64,000 bases of DNA from Bradyrhizobium sp. (GTDB lineage: Bacteria > Pseudomonadota > Alphaproteobacteria > Rhizobiales > Xanthobacteraceae): positions 310,001 through 374,000 of the forward strand of contig NZ_JALHLP010000003.1 of assembly GCF_022844465.1 (NCBI RefSeq), given 5' to 3'. Under the pieces are notes generated by a model. It saw only the letters and a list, made by a program, of their open reading frames with translations, was not told the DNA's origin and did no database searches. Each line of letters opens with the position of its first letter. Within the stretch, counting starts at the first letter, position 1. Of this stretch, positions 17,072-25,535 are shown piece by piece. Position numbers and translations under genes: made by a program.

Positions 17072-18439
17072 ATGGATCATTCTCCCATTCCGGTCTCCGA
17101 CCACCTTTCATTATTGCACAGCCTGCTCGCCGGCTCGGGCGATTGCATCAAGATTCTCGATCTCGACGGCAACCTCATCTACATGACCGAGGCCGGACAG
17201 CGTCTGATGGAAGTTACCAACTTCAACGCCATCAAGGGCTGTTCGTGGCCGGATCTTTGGCGGGGCGAGGGTCACGCCGAAGCCAACAAGGCGGTGACCG
17301 CTGCCCTTGCCGGGAACACTGGCCGGTTCGAGGGATTCGCGACCACGCTTGCCGGTACACCCAAATGGTGGGACGTCACGGTAACCCTGATACGCGACGC
17401 CAACGGCGACTCGGACCGGCTGTTATCGATCTCGCGAGACGTCACCGCGTCGCGACTGGCCAACGATGCATTGCGGGAAAGCGAGGCGCGCTTCAAGACC
17501 TTCGCGCAGGCGATGCCGAACCAGATTTGGTCTGCGACACCCGACGGGCAACTCGACTGGTTCAACGATCAGGCGCTCTGCTATAGCGGGCTGAAGTCAG
17601 CAGAACTCGTGGGCAACCAATGGATAAGGATAGTCCACACCGAGGACGTCGGACCCGCAGCCGACGCCTGGAGCAAATCGCTGGAGACCGGAGCGCCGTA
17701 TCAGGTCGAGTTCCGCTTGCAGCGCGCCGATGGCGCCTGGCGCTGGCATCTTGCCCGCGCCTTGCCGATCCGAGACCCGTCCGGCGCGATCACGCGATGG
17801 ATCGGAACCAACACCGACATCGACGACCGCAAGGTCTCTGAAGCCCACCATCTACTCCTTGCGCGCGAACTCGAACATCGCATGAAGAACACCATGGCGA
17901 TGGTCGGCGCAATCGCCAGCCAAACGTTTCGCACGGCGGCGACCAAGGAGGAAGCCCGGACGATATTCGACGCCCGCCTTCGCGCGCTCAACCAGGCGCA
18001 CGACGTGCTGGTCGCGTCGAGCTGGGCGAGCGCGCCGATATCAGTCGTGGTCGAAGGTGCGCTTCAACCGCACAGGACGGCGGAATCCCGCATCGAGATT
18101 TCCGGCCCCACGGTCGATCTTACCGCCAAGCAAGCCCTGGCGCTCTCGCTCGCCCTTCACGAGCTTGCAACCAACGCCACGAAATACGGGGCGCTTTCGA
18201 CGCCGGATGGAACGATTGAAGTCAACTGGGATTATCATCCGTCCAATGAGGGACCGACGCTCGGCTTCCGCTGGCGCGAGTCAGGCGGCCCGCCCGTTTC
18301 GCCGCCGTCACGGCGCGGATTCGGTTCCCGTCTGATCGAAAGCGCGCTGTCGTCCGACTTTGGCTGTTCCGTCAAGGTCGATTACCGCCCCGCGGGCGTC
18401 ATCTGCAGCTTTGAAACTCGACTGGCCAGTTCAACCTGA
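17072..18439 (+). CDS. PAS-containing HWE-family sensor histidine kinase
   Basis: Soluble sensor kinase of 455 residues with no membrane helix. Two PAS domains lie at about residues 10-130 and 140-255 (GNLIYMTEAGQ, MPNQIWSATPDGQLDWFN), the second followed by a PAC motif (FRLQRADGAWRWHLARALPIRD). The HWE kinase core has the phospho-acceptor in ELEHRMKNTMAMV (H269), the N-box HELATNATKYGALS and the diagnostic WRE (FRWRESGGP). Known: HWE kinases are common in Rhizobiales and often act in light, stress or general-stress signalling. The signal is unknown. A single-domain response regulator follows 25 bp downstream and is the likely phosphorylation target. Confidence 0.92.
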   Translation: MDHSPIPVSDHLSLLHSLLAGSGDCIKILDLDGNLIYMTEAGQRLMEVTNFNAIKGCSWPDLWRGEGHAEANKAVTAALAGNTGRFEGFATTLAGTPKWWDVTVTLIRDANGDSDRLLSISRDVTASRLANDALRESEARFKTFAQAMPNQIWSATPDGQLDWFNDQALCYSGLKSAELVGNQWIRIVHTEDVGPAADAWSKSLETGAPYQVEFRLQRADGAWRWHLARALPIRDPSGAITRWIGTNTDIDDRKVSEAHHLLLARELEHRMKNTMAMVGAIASQTFRTAATKEEARTIFDARLRALNQAHDVLVASSWASAPISVVVEGALQPHRTAESRIEISGPTVDLTAKQALALSLALHELATNATKYGALSTPDGTIEVNWDYHPSNEGPTLGFRWRESGGPPVSPPSRRGFGSRLIESALSSDFGCSVKVDYRPAGVICSFETRLASST

Positions 18440-18464
18440 ACCGCCGCACAACCGAAATGAACAG

Positions 18465-18845
18465 ATGTCCTCAGAAGTTACCGGCCGCCCGATTTGCGTC
18501 CTCGTCGTTGAGGACGACACCATTTTGCGCCTGCACGCCATAGACATCGTCGAGGAGGCCGGTTTCACGGCCATCGAGGCCGGCAATGCCGACGAAGCCA
18601 TCGCAATCCTCGAGAAACGCTCCGACATCACCCTGCTGTTCACCGACGTCAACATGCCGGGGTCGATGGATGGACTGAAGCTGGCGCACGCGGTTCACAA
18701 CCGCTGGCCGCCGATCAAGATCGTGGTGGTCTCCGGCCACCTCCAACTGGAGCAGGACGCCTTGCCTTCGCACAGCCGATTCTTCGGCAAGCCGTTTGAG
18801 GCCAGGACGATGGTCACCGAACTGCGAAACATGATCGAAAAATAG
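18465..18845 (+). CDS. Single-domain response regulator
   Basis: CheY-like receiver of 126 residues with no output domain. Seen: the acidic pair in VLVVEDD, the phospho-acceptor D61 (FTDVNMPGSMDG), the conserved S in VVSGH and the K in FGKPF. Placed 25 bp after the HWE kinase in the same direction, so it is the presumed partner. Stand-alone receivers of this kind act by protein-protein contact or as phosphate sinks. The ATG at 18465 gives the usual short lead before beta strand 1. About 90 bp after it the next transcription unit begins with its own operator-like repeat. Confidence 0.9.
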   Translation: MSSEVTGRPICVLVVEDDTILRLHAIDIVEEAGFTAIEAGNADEAIAILEKRSDITLLFTDVNMPGSMDGLKLAHAVHNRWPPIKIVVVSGHLQLEQDALPSHSRFFGKPFEARTMVTELRNMIEK

Positions 18846-18932
18846 CCTGATCCCGCGTGGCACGGCCGCCTCAAGGTTGTGACGGCGCCGCGCGTCCGCT
18901 TCGACATGGGTCGCCGCGGCGGCCGGCAAATA

Positions 18933-18957
18933 TTGACATTTCGTCCCGTAATGTCAA
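18933..18957. promoter_or_regulatory. Inverted repeat upstream of tetR, probable autoregulatory operator
   Basis: Arms TTGACATT (18933-18940) and AATGTCAA (18950-18957) around nine bases. The left arm contains a perfect -35 hexamer TTGACA. The right arm ends nine bases before the TetR start codon at 18967, so any transcript from this -35 would be nearly leaderless. Position and symmetry suggest TetR control of its own operon. Confidence 0.7.
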
Positions 18958-18966
18958 AATTGTCAA

Positions 18967-19653
18967 ATGAGCGCCCGATCCCGCATCCTGGACGCTGCGA
19001 TGCTGGTGTTCCGCCGGCACGGCTTCCGGCGTTCGTCGGTGGAGCAGGCGGCGGATGCCGCCGGCCTGACGCGGCAGGCGCTCTATCACCATTTTGATTC
19101 CAAGGAAGCGCTGTTTCGGGCCGTCATCGCCCGGCTGCATGAGGACGCGCTTGCGGCTGAGATCGAGGCAGCCGACGCCGCGGAGAAGGCCGGCGGCAGC
19201 CTGGCCGATATCCTCGTCGCTTCGGTGGCGGCCAAGCTTCGGCAACTGGCCGGCTCGCTCGACGGGTCGCCCCATGTCGAGGAGTTGTTCTCGGAGCATT
19301 TGCTGCAGGCCCGCGACCTCTACCAGAAGTACGCCGCCTCCCATGCCGAACAGCTCGCCGCGATGATCGCGCGCGTCTGCCGCAAACAGGGCCTTTTGCT
19401 CAACGCCGGCCTGACGCCGCACGCCCTGGCGCGGTGCGTCGAGATGGCGATCAACGGCACCAAGTCCGCCTATCCCGCGATGCAGCCGGCCGACGCTTTC
19501 CTGAAGGATCTGGAGGTCATGCTGCGCACGCTCGTCGCCGGCGCCGTGAGCCCCGCCAAATCGCCCCGCGCGGCCAAAGCGAAGCCTGCGAGGAACTCCA
19601 CACTCCTATCCACTCCCCGACCAACCTCCCGCAAATCTGGAGATCGCAGATGA
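18967..19653 (+). CDS. TetR-family regulator of the molybdenum hydroxylase operon
   Basis: Regulator of 228 residues. The helix-turn-helix region is typical (ARSRILDAAMLVFRRHG, SSVEQAADAAGLTRQALYHHF), followed by a helical ligand domain and a basic, alanine/proline-rich tail (AKSPRAAKAKPAR). Its stop overlaps the start of the fused dehydrogenase gene (ATGA at 19650-19653), so it is the first gene of that operon and very likely controls it through the inverted repeat just upstream. The ligand is probably the aldehyde or heterocycle handled by the enzyme, which is inference. Confidence 0.9.
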   Translation: MSARSRILDAAMLVFRRHGFRRSSVEQAADAAGLTRQALYHHFDSKEALFRAVIARLHEDALAAEIEAADAAEKAGGSLADILVASVAAKLRQLAGSLDGSPHVEELFSEHLLQARDLYQKYAASHAEQLAAMIARVCRKQGLLLNAGLTPHALARCVEMAINGTKSAYPAMQPADAFLKDLEVMLRTLVAGAVSPAKSPRAAKAKPARNSTLLSTPRPTSRKSGDRR

Positions 19654-22340
19654 GCACGATGACGATCAACGGCCGGCTCGCTCCCCTCCCCGACGATCCC
19701 GACGCATTGCTCATCGACCTGGTGCGGGACGCGCTCGACCTCACCGGCACCAAGCTCGTCTGCGGGGCCGGCGTCTGCGGCGCCTGCACGGTTCTGGTCG
19801 ACGGCGCGCCGGTCGTGAGCTGCCTGATGCCGGCGCGCGCGGCCGCCGACAGGACGGTCACGACCGTCGAAGGCGTCGGCGCGGCAAGGCTGCATCCGGT
19901 ACAGAAGGCATTCATGGCGCACGACGCGCTGCAATGCGGTTTCTGTACCCCGGGTTTCATCGTCGAGGCGGCGGCCTTTCACGACGGCTGGCGGGCGGCG
20001 AACGGCACGGCCCTGCCCTCGCGCGAACAGATCGGCGAGGCGCTATCGGGGCATCTGTGCCGCTGCGGCGCCTATGACGGCATCTTCCGCGCCGTGGCCG
20101 ACGCCTGCGCCGGCCGGTTCGACGGCGGTGAAGTCGCCCCGCCGCGCATGGAGGCGCGCGACAAGGTGACGGGTGCGGCGAAATACACCGTCGATATCCG
20201 CCACGAAGGCCAGCTCGAGGGCGTGATCCTGCGCTCGCGGCTCGCCCATGCCCGCATCGGGGAATTCGATTTCGCGGCGGCGCGCGCCATCCCCGGCGTG
20301 GGCGCGGTGATCTCGCTGATCGGCGACGACCGCATCGTCCGCTTTGTCGGCGATCCCATCGCCGCCGTCGCCGCCAAGGATCGCCGCACCGCGCTCGCCG
20401 CCATTGCCGCGATCAAGTTCAGCAGCGAGCGTCTGTCGTCGGCGGTTGGGATGGATCAGGCGCGCAAGCCGGGCGCGCCTGTCGTGTTCGAGAAATCCGC
20501 GCGCAAGAAGGCCGGCAACGTCTCCGAGGGCAACGCCGCACCGGCGACGTGGAACGGAAATATCCGCGGACCGTCGGCGGCTTTTTCCAGGAAGCCGAGG
20601 AAGGTACGGAGCTGGGTTGACAGCGCGCGCGAGGAAAAGAACCCGTTGCTGGTCGAGGGCGCCTTCCGGACCGGCACCCAGTTGCATGCCTGCCTGGAGC
20701 CGCATGCCGCGGTCGCCCGTTTCGACGGCGACCGGCTCACCGTCCATGCCTCGACCCAGTCGGTATTTCACCTGATGGAGCTGATCGCCAAGCGCTACAA
20801 GCTCGGCCACGACAAGGTGCGCGTGATTGCCGATCATGTCGGCGGCGGCTTCGGCTCCAAGGCCAGCCTCGGCATGGAAACCATTGCCGCGATCGAACTA
20901 GCGCGCGCCGCCAGGGCGCCGGTCCGGGTCGCCTTCGACCGGCACGAGGAGCTTTCGGTGACCGGCTATCGGCCGGCGGCGGAAGTGAAGATCGCGCTGC
21001 TGCCCTCCGCGCAGGGCGAACTGAAGGCGCTGTCGCTGGTCGCCCATGCCGACACCGGCGCGGCAATCAATTCGACCATCGCAGCGCTCGCGCGACTGAT
21101 CTATCCGGCCGACGCTAAGGAACTCGCCGATTTCGACGTCATCAGCAATTTGGCGCCCGGCTCGCCGTTCCGTGGGCCCGGCGGACCGCCGATGGCGTTT
21201 GCGCTGGAACAGGCGATCGACGAGGCCGCGCTGCGGATGAACGTCGATCCGATCGCGCTTCGCAAGCGCTGGGACCCCGACCCCAACCGCCAGCGCCTGT
21301 ACGATTGGGCGCTCGGCCTCGACGTCTGGCGCAACCGCAGGCTGGCGGCCGCGCAGAGCGGGCGCTATCGCCGCGGCGTCGGCGTCGCCACCGGCTACTG
21401 GCTTTATCTGTGGCAACCCGGGGTCAAGGTTGAGGTCGCGGTGAAGGGCGGGCGCCTGATCGCCAGCACCGCCACGCAGGATATCGGCACCGGCACCCGC
21501 AGCGTGATCGCCAATACCGTCGCGCGCGAGTTCGGCCTGGAACCGCACGAGGTCGAGGTGAGACTAGGCGACTCCGGACTACCGGAAGGGCCGGGTTCGG
21601 GTGGCAGCCGGGTCACGGCCTCGGTGGTCCCGCCGATATTGCTGGCCGTCCAGAAGCTGAAAGCCGCGATCGAACAGAACGCCAAGCGAAAGCCCGTCCC
21701 CGGCTCCAACGCGCCGTGGCGCGAACTACTCGCCGCCGCGCCCGATCTTTCCGCCTCCGCGGTGCGGCCGGAGGACAGCCGACAAATGGCGCCCGGGATT
21801 CGCTCACCGCTGAAGGAAGCGGGCTTCATCGGCATGATCTTCGGCTGGATGATGCGGCGCTTTTCCAATCTGGCGATCGGCGCCGGCGTGCCGAGTTCGG
21901 TGCAGGTCGTCGAGGTGGAGGTCGATACCTGGCTCGGCCATGTCCGCGTCGTCCATGTCCACACCGGCATCGCGGTCGGCCAGATCGCCGCCCCGGCGCT
22001 GGCGCGAAGCCAGGCGACAGGGGCAGTCATCCAGGGCATCGGCTACGCCCTGCATGAGGCGCGCGAAATCGATTCCCGAACCGGCGATGTCCTCAGCGGC
22101 GGGATGGAAGACTACCGCATCCCGGGGATCGCGGACACGCCTGTGATCGAGGTGCATTTCGACGAAGGCGGATTCGACCATGTGCTCGGCGGCAGCGTCG
22201 GCATCGGCGAGGTCGCCACGGTGCCGACGTCGCCCGCGATCGCCAATGCGATCTGCAACGCCGCCGGCGCGCGGCTGACCGAGCTGCCGATCCGTCCCGA
22301 CCTGCTGCTCGCCGCGCTCAAAGGGAGGGCCGCCGCATGA
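19650..22340 (+). CDS. Molybdenum hydroxylase: fused 2Fe-2S and molybdopterin-binding subunits (xanthine dehydrogenase family)
   Basis: An 896-residue protein joining two subunits usually encoded separately. Residues ~1-155 are the iron-sulfur part, with one plant-type 2Fe-2S set (C38, C43, C46 in CGAGVCGAC, then C58) and a second (CGFCTPG and CRCGAYDG). Residues ~165-896 are the molybdopterin part (GGGFGSKASLGME, FRGPGGPPMAFALEQ, GSGGSRVTASV), with the probable catalytic glutamate E854 in GIGEVAT. Oxidises an aldehyde or N-heterocycle with water as oxygen donor and passes electrons to the FAD subunit encoded next. No Tat signal is seen. Closest in layout to aldehyde-oxidoreductase PaoA/PaoC-type proteins; substrate is not decidable. 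ATGA overlaps link it to both neighbours. Confidence 0.88.
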   Translation: MSTMTINGRLAPLPDDPDALLIDLVRDALDLTGTKLVCGAGVCGACTVLVDGAPVVSCLMPARAAADRTVTTVEGVGAARLHPVQKAFMAHDALQCGFCTPGFIVEAAAFHDGWRAANGTALPSREQIGEALSGHLCRCGAYDGIFRAVADACAGRFDGGEVAPPRMEARDKVTGAAKYTVDIRHEGQLEGVILRSRLAHARIGEFDFAAARAIPGVGAVISLIGDDRIVRFVGDPIAAVAAKDRRTALAAIAAIKFSSERLSSAVGMDQARKPGAPVVFEKSARKKAGNVSEGNAAPATWNGNIRGPSAAFSRKPRKVRSWVDSAREEKNPLLVEGAFRTGTQLHACLEPHAAVARFDGDRLTVHASTQSVFHLMELIAKRYKLGHDKVRVIADHVGGGFGSKASLGMETIAAIELARAARAPVRVAFDRHEELSVTGYRPAAEVKIALLPSAQGELKALSLVAHADTGAAINSTIAALARLIYPADAKELADFDVISNLAPGSPFRGPGGPPMAFALEQAIDEAALRMNVDPIALRKRWDPDPNRQRLYDWALGLDVWRNRRLAAAQSGRYRRGVGVATGYWLYLWQPGVKVEVAVKGGRLIASTATQDIGTGTRSVIANTVAREFGLEPHEVEVRLGDSGLPEGPGSGGSRVTASVVPPILLAVQKLKAAIEQNAKRKPVPGSNAPWRELLAAAPDLSASAVRPEDSRQMAPGIRSPLKEAGFIGMIFGWMMRRFSNLAIGAGVPSSVQVVEVEVDTWLGHVRVVHVHTGIAVGQIAAPALARSQATGAVIQGIGYALHEAREIDSRTGDVLSGGMEDYRIPGIADTPVIEVHFDEGGFDHVLGGSVGIGEVATVPTSPAIANAICNAAGARLTELPIRPDLLLAALKGRAAA

Positions 22341-23260
22341 CCCCGACTGCCACGACCAGAATCCAGGCCGCCGAATTCCGCGCCGCCGGCACCGACCTCT
22401 CCGAGCGGCGGCGCAGCGGCGTCTCGACCGGACCGTTGATCGACATATCGGCCACGCCGGACACGATCGGGATGCACTGGGAAGCCGACGGCCGCTTGCG
22501 CATCGGCGCCTTCACCACCATCGCCGCCATCGCCGCTGATGCGCGCCTCGCCGCGGCCTATCCGGGCCTCGCGGCGTCGGCGCTGGGCCTCGCGACGCCG
22601 CAGATCCGTCACCTCGCGACGCTTGGCGGCAACCTCGCGCAGCGCTCGCGCTGCTGGTACTACCGCAATCCGCATATCGGCTGTCTCAGGAAGGGCGGAT
22701 CGGATTGCCCGGCGCGCGAGGGCAACCATCTCTATCACGTCGCCTTCGATCTCGGGCCGTGCGTGGCGCCGCATCCTTCCACCATGGCAGCGGCGCTGCT
22801 GGCCTACGACGCCAGGATCGCTACCGACCGGCGAAGCGGGCTGACCATCGGCGACCTGCTGGGCGACGGCGCCAACGGCGCTGCCGACAACGCGCTGGAG
22901 CCGGGCGAGATGATCACGAGCGTCGAACTCGCCGCCCCGCTCGGGGGCGAACGCGCGCTGTACCGGCGCGCCATCAGCCGCACCCATGCGGAATGGCCGC
23001 TGGTCGAAGTCTGTGCCCGCGCCGTGGTCAGGGACGGCGCCTTCCAGTTCGTCCGCCTCGCCGCCGGCGGCATCGCGCCGGTGCCGCTGCGCCTGGTCGC
23101 CGCGGAAAACACGTTGCAGGGCAAGACCGCTTCCGCCGTCGCCATCGCCGTGGCGGCGCAGCAAGCCACGGCGGGCGCCAAGCCGCTGCCGATGACCGGC
23201 TACAAGCTCGATCTGCTCAGGGGCGTGGTGCAGGATCTGCTGGAGCGGCTGGCGGCATAG
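22337..23260 (+). CDS. FAD-binding subunit of molybdenum hydroxylase with extra cysteine cluster (PaoB/YagS-like)
   Basis: Electron-transfer subunit of 307 residues partnering the fused dehydrogenase, with which it overlaps by ATGA. The FAD-binding domain shows IGAFTTIAAIAADARL, TPQIRHLATLGGNLAQ and the C-terminal CO-dehydrogenase flavoprotein domain (GYKLDLLRGVVQDLLERL). After the GGNLAQR motif comes a cysteine-rich insert, R-C-WYYRN, GCLRKGG, SDCPAREGN, similar to the insert that binds an additional 4Fe-4S cluster in E. coli PaoB (YagS) and absent from ordinary CoxM/XdhC-type FAD subunits. Together the operon looks like a periplasmic-type aldehyde oxidoreductase adapted to the cytosol. A PaoD-type maturation factor is not next to it. 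Confidence 0.87.
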   Translation: MTPTATTRIQAAEFRAAGTDLSERRRSGVSTGPLIDISATPDTIGMHWEADGRLRIGAFTTIAAIAADARLAAAYPGLAASALGLATPQIRHLATLGGNLAQRSRCWYYRNPHIGCLRKGGSDCPAREGNHLYHVAFDLGPCVAPHPSTMAAALLAYDARIATDRRSGLTIGDLLGDGANGAADNALEPGEMITSVELAAPLGGERALYRRAISRTHAEWPLVEVCARAVVRDGAFQFVRLAAGGIAPVPLRLVAAENTLQGKTASAVAIAVAAQQATAGAKPLPMTGYKLDLLRGVVQDLLERLAA

Positions 23261-23274
23261 GGCAAGCGACCCTC

Positions 23275-23311
23275 TTGCATCAATGGTAGATTTTATGTAT
23301 ACTTCTACCAT
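23275..23311 (+). promoter_or_regulatory. vapBC promoter with operator
   Basis: TTGCAT (23275-23280), 17-bp spacer, TATACT (23298-23303): a near-consensus sigma-70 promoter. An inverted repeat ATGGTAGA (23283-23290) / TCTACCAT (23304-23311) brackets the -10, as expected for an operator bound by the antitoxin-toxin complex. The vapB ATG follows 16 bases later at 23327. Confidence 0.88.
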
Positions 23312-23326
23312 CAGACAGAGGCCACC

Positions 23327-23578
23327 ATGCATCTGAATATCAAGAACGATGAAGCGCATAAGCTTGCGACGGAACTGGCTCGGCTCACCGGCGAGAACCT
23401 CACCTCTGCCGTTACTTCGGCGCTGCGCGAACGGCTGGCGCGCGAGCGCCGTCGCCGAAATACCGACGATGTTGCCGCACGGCTGATGAAGATCGGCAAC
23501 CGGTATGCGGCATTGCCGGACACCGGACGAAATCCGGATGAGATCCTTGGTTACGACGAGCACGGCCTGCCGACGTGA
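23327..23578 (+). CDS. vapB: VapB-type antitoxin
   Basis: Antitoxin of 83 residues that should bind and neutralise the PIN toxin encoded next and repress the shared promoter. The N-terminus MHLNIKNDEAHKLATELARLTG is the ribbon-helix-helix-like PSK/VapB transcription-factor fold, the middle is highly basic (RERLARERRRRN), and the C-terminal part (DEILGYDEHGLPT) is the acidic segment that usually plugs the toxin active site. The start codon lies just after a clear promoter and operator. The last bases overlap the toxin start (GTGA at 23575-23578), the standard coupling of the two genes. Confidence 0.92.
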   Translation: MHLNIKNDEAHKLATELARLTGENLTSAVTSALRERLARERRRRNTDDVAARLMKIGNRYAALPDTGRNPDEILGYDEHGLPT

Positions 23579-23976
23579 TCGTCGTCGACAGTTCAGCGGT
23601 CATCGCGATTTTCCGGCAGGAAGACGATGCCATGCATTTCGTCCGGTGTATCGCGACAGACGATGATCCGATCATGTCGGCCGCCGGCATTGTCGAGACT
23701 TCGATTGTCCTGCGCGGGTTGAAGCAAATCTCTCCGGCAAGGGCGGAGAGATGGCTCGATGAATTCATCGAAACGGCGGGCATCCGCATCGAACCGGTAA
23801 CGCTGGAGATGGCGCGCGCCGCCCGCTCAGCTCATCTCCGGTTCGGAAAGGGAACCGGCCATGCCGCGGCGCTGAACTACGGGGATTGCTTTGCATACGG
23901 GCTGGCCAAGGAGATGAACGCTCCCTTGCTTTGCAAGGGAAACGATTTTCGCTTGACCGATATTCGTATTGTTTGA
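23575..23976 (+). CDS. vapC: VapC-type PIN-domain ribonuclease toxin
   Basis: Mg-dependent ribonuclease toxin of 133 residues. The PIN acidic residues are visible: D5 in VVDSSAVIAIF, the glutamate in GIVETSIVL, the first aspartate in NYGDCFAYGLAK and the second in KGNDFRLTDI. It starts with GTG at 23575, overlapping the vapB stop, so translation is coupled. Known VapCs cut tRNA or rRNA; the target here cannot be inferred. All catalytic residues appear intact, so the module is probably functional. It lies at the end of the hydroxylase operon but has its own promoter. Confidence 0.94.
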   Translation: MIVVDSSAVIAIFRQEDDAMHFVRCIATDDDPIMSAAGIVETSIVLRGLKQISPARAERWLDEFIETAGIRIEPVTLEMARAARSAHLRFGKGTGHAAALNYGDCFAYGLAKEMNAPLLCKGNDFRLTDIRIV

Positions 23977-24038
23977 CGCGCTCCCATCTTCGCTCACTCA
24001 ATCGCAGCCTTTCCGAGCGAAATGGAAATTCAACGCCA

Positions 24039-25235
24039 TCAATGGTCGTCGAACTCGTCTTCCTCGTTGACGCCGCTGTTGGCCTTGTGCCAGCGCGAAA
24101 CTGTCTTGCTGCCGCCGAGCGATCCTGTCGGAAACCGTTCGCGCGACGCGTAGGGATGGCGCTGCCCTGCCCGCGCCGCAACCGCCTCGCCGGAGACCGC
24201 TTCTGGCCGGCAGATGGTGCGGCCGGAAGCGCGGCGCATCAGGTCGACATGGAGATGGTCCGCGTGGTGCGAGTTGGAGCCCGGCGCCAGCACGGTGTTG
24301 AAATGCTGGCAGGCGCTGGCCTGCACGTCGCGCAGAAAGCCCTGCTCTTCCGGCACGCCGCGCCAGCCAGTCTTCACCGAAATGCTGCGCCCGTCGGCGA
24401 GCGTAAAGCCCGCGATGTCGAGCGCGTTGCCGAACGCATGCTCGGAAATATGGGCATGCGGGTTGCCGTTCATGCCGCGGCACGAATAGGCCGAGATCTG
24501 CCTGATCTCGACCACGCGCGCGCCGAACCAGCGCAGCGCCGCCGGCTGCACGGAATCGGCGAGCCAGCGGTCGAGCGCGGAGACGATCGGGCAAGCCAGC
24601 GTCGCCGCCGGCCGCATCGTAACCGGTCCGAACCCGCTGACGGCATTGCCCGGTGCGGGACCGAGCCTCGGCGCCGCCGGCGTCATCGGGGCTGGTGCAT
24701 AGGGCGCCGCCGGTCCTTGGTAACGATCGCGCGAGGGATGGGACGGCGCGGCACTGTATCCGCCGCCGCGCGGTTCCCGCCATCGCGGCGCGCCATCTTC
24801 CGGTAAATCAACGTCGTCCGGCAGGGCGAGGCCGGGCGCGGCGAGCGAAATCGGCCGGTTCGGCTGGCGCAGCGCCGTATCCGGATAGGTTCCTTGTGCG
24901 ATTGGCGCGGCCGGCACCGCCGTGATCGGCCAGCGCGGCTGGCGTCCGATGTTGCCGGGCGGCCGCAGGCTTTCGTCGGCGAAACCCAGGCCGCCGCCTT
25001 CGCCAAGCGCCGCGACCTTGATCGGATACTGCGCGCCGCACACACCGGGTCCTGATATCGGCTCGATCCGGAACCGTTCCGGGCCCTCCTTGACCGCACC
25101 GGACTTCAGACATGCGAGTTCGGCCTCGGCACGCCACGGTTCGCGCTCGGCGGACTGAAAGAATCCGCGGCCGCAACCAGCTAGCGCAACGAGGACGAAG
25201 GAGCCGACGAGATACAAACGAACTCCGCGCGTCAT
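24039..25235 (-). CDS. Extensin-like lipoprotein
   Basis: Predicted lipoprotein of 398 residues: basic start, hydrophobic stretch and lipobox LAGC (VLVALAGCGRG). A ~180-residue proline/alanine/glycine-rich low-complexity linker follows. The C-terminal Extensin-like_C domain begins near CPIVSALDRWLADSVQP, with FGARVVEIRQISAYSCRGMNG, HISEHAFGNALDIAGF, CQHFNTVLAPGSNSHHADHLHVDL and paired cysteines. The His/Asp pattern (H-A-x-G-N-A-x-D ... H-x-D-H-x-H) resembles peptidoglycan D,D-peptidases of the VanY/LAS type, so a zinc-dependent wall function is plausible but unproven. The ATG at 25235 is used; a GTG nine bases upstream is possible. Monocistronic. Confidence 0.85.
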   Translation of the reverse strand: MTRGVRLYLVGSFVLVALAGCGRGFFQSAEREPWRAEAELACLKSGAVKEGPERFRIEPISGPGVCGAQYPIKVAALGEGGGLGFADESLRPPGNIGRQPRWPITAVPAAPIAQGTYPDTALRQPNRPISLAAPGLALPDDVDLPEDGAPRWREPRGGGYSAAPSHPSRDRYQGPAAPYAPAPMTPAAPRLGPAPGNAVSGFGPVTMRPAATLACPIVSALDRWLADSVQPAALRWFGARVVEIRQISAYSCRGMNGNPHAHISEHAFGNALDIAGFTLADGRSISVKTGWRGVPEEQGFLRDVQASACQHFNTVLAPGSNSHHADHLHVDLMRRASGRTICRPEAVSGEAVAARAGQRHPYASRERFPTGSLGGSKTVSRWHKANSGVNEEDEFDDH

Positions 25236-25429
25236 CGCGGGCACGTTCGACCAATTTATTTAAGGACTCTTCAACGTGTTGTTTTCATGAATCTTTAACC
25301 ACATCGCCGCGGCCGCGGAACGCTCGGCAGACAAGGATCGACAGCAAGGCTGACTTTTTCCGCGGGGAACGCTTTGCTAGCCTTAATCATTAGTTAGGGA
25401 CACGACGTGAACCCAAGGGAGCCTTCCCA

Positions 25430-25525
25430 ATGGATTTCGCAAGTCCACTCGTCAGCCGACTGAGCCTCGTTGCAGCCTATCTCTCGTTGGGCTTCGTCGG
25501 CGCCATTGTGCTCGGGCTGATCTAG
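25430..25525 (+). CDS. Putative 31-residue membrane peptide
   Basis: ATG at 25430 to TAG at 25525, encoding MDFASPLVSRLSLVAAYLSL followed by a hydrophobic stretch ending VLGLI. One membrane helix fills most of the peptide. A good ribosome site (AAGGGAG) lies nine bases upstream, and the preceding 150 bp are AT-rich and promoter-like. I believe similar short peptides occur in related genomes, which could not be checked. Function unknown. Too short for ordinary gene finders. Confidence 0.55.
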   Translation: MDFASPLVSRLSLVAAYLSLGFVGAIVLGLI

Positions 25526-25535
25526 GCCCCGCGGT

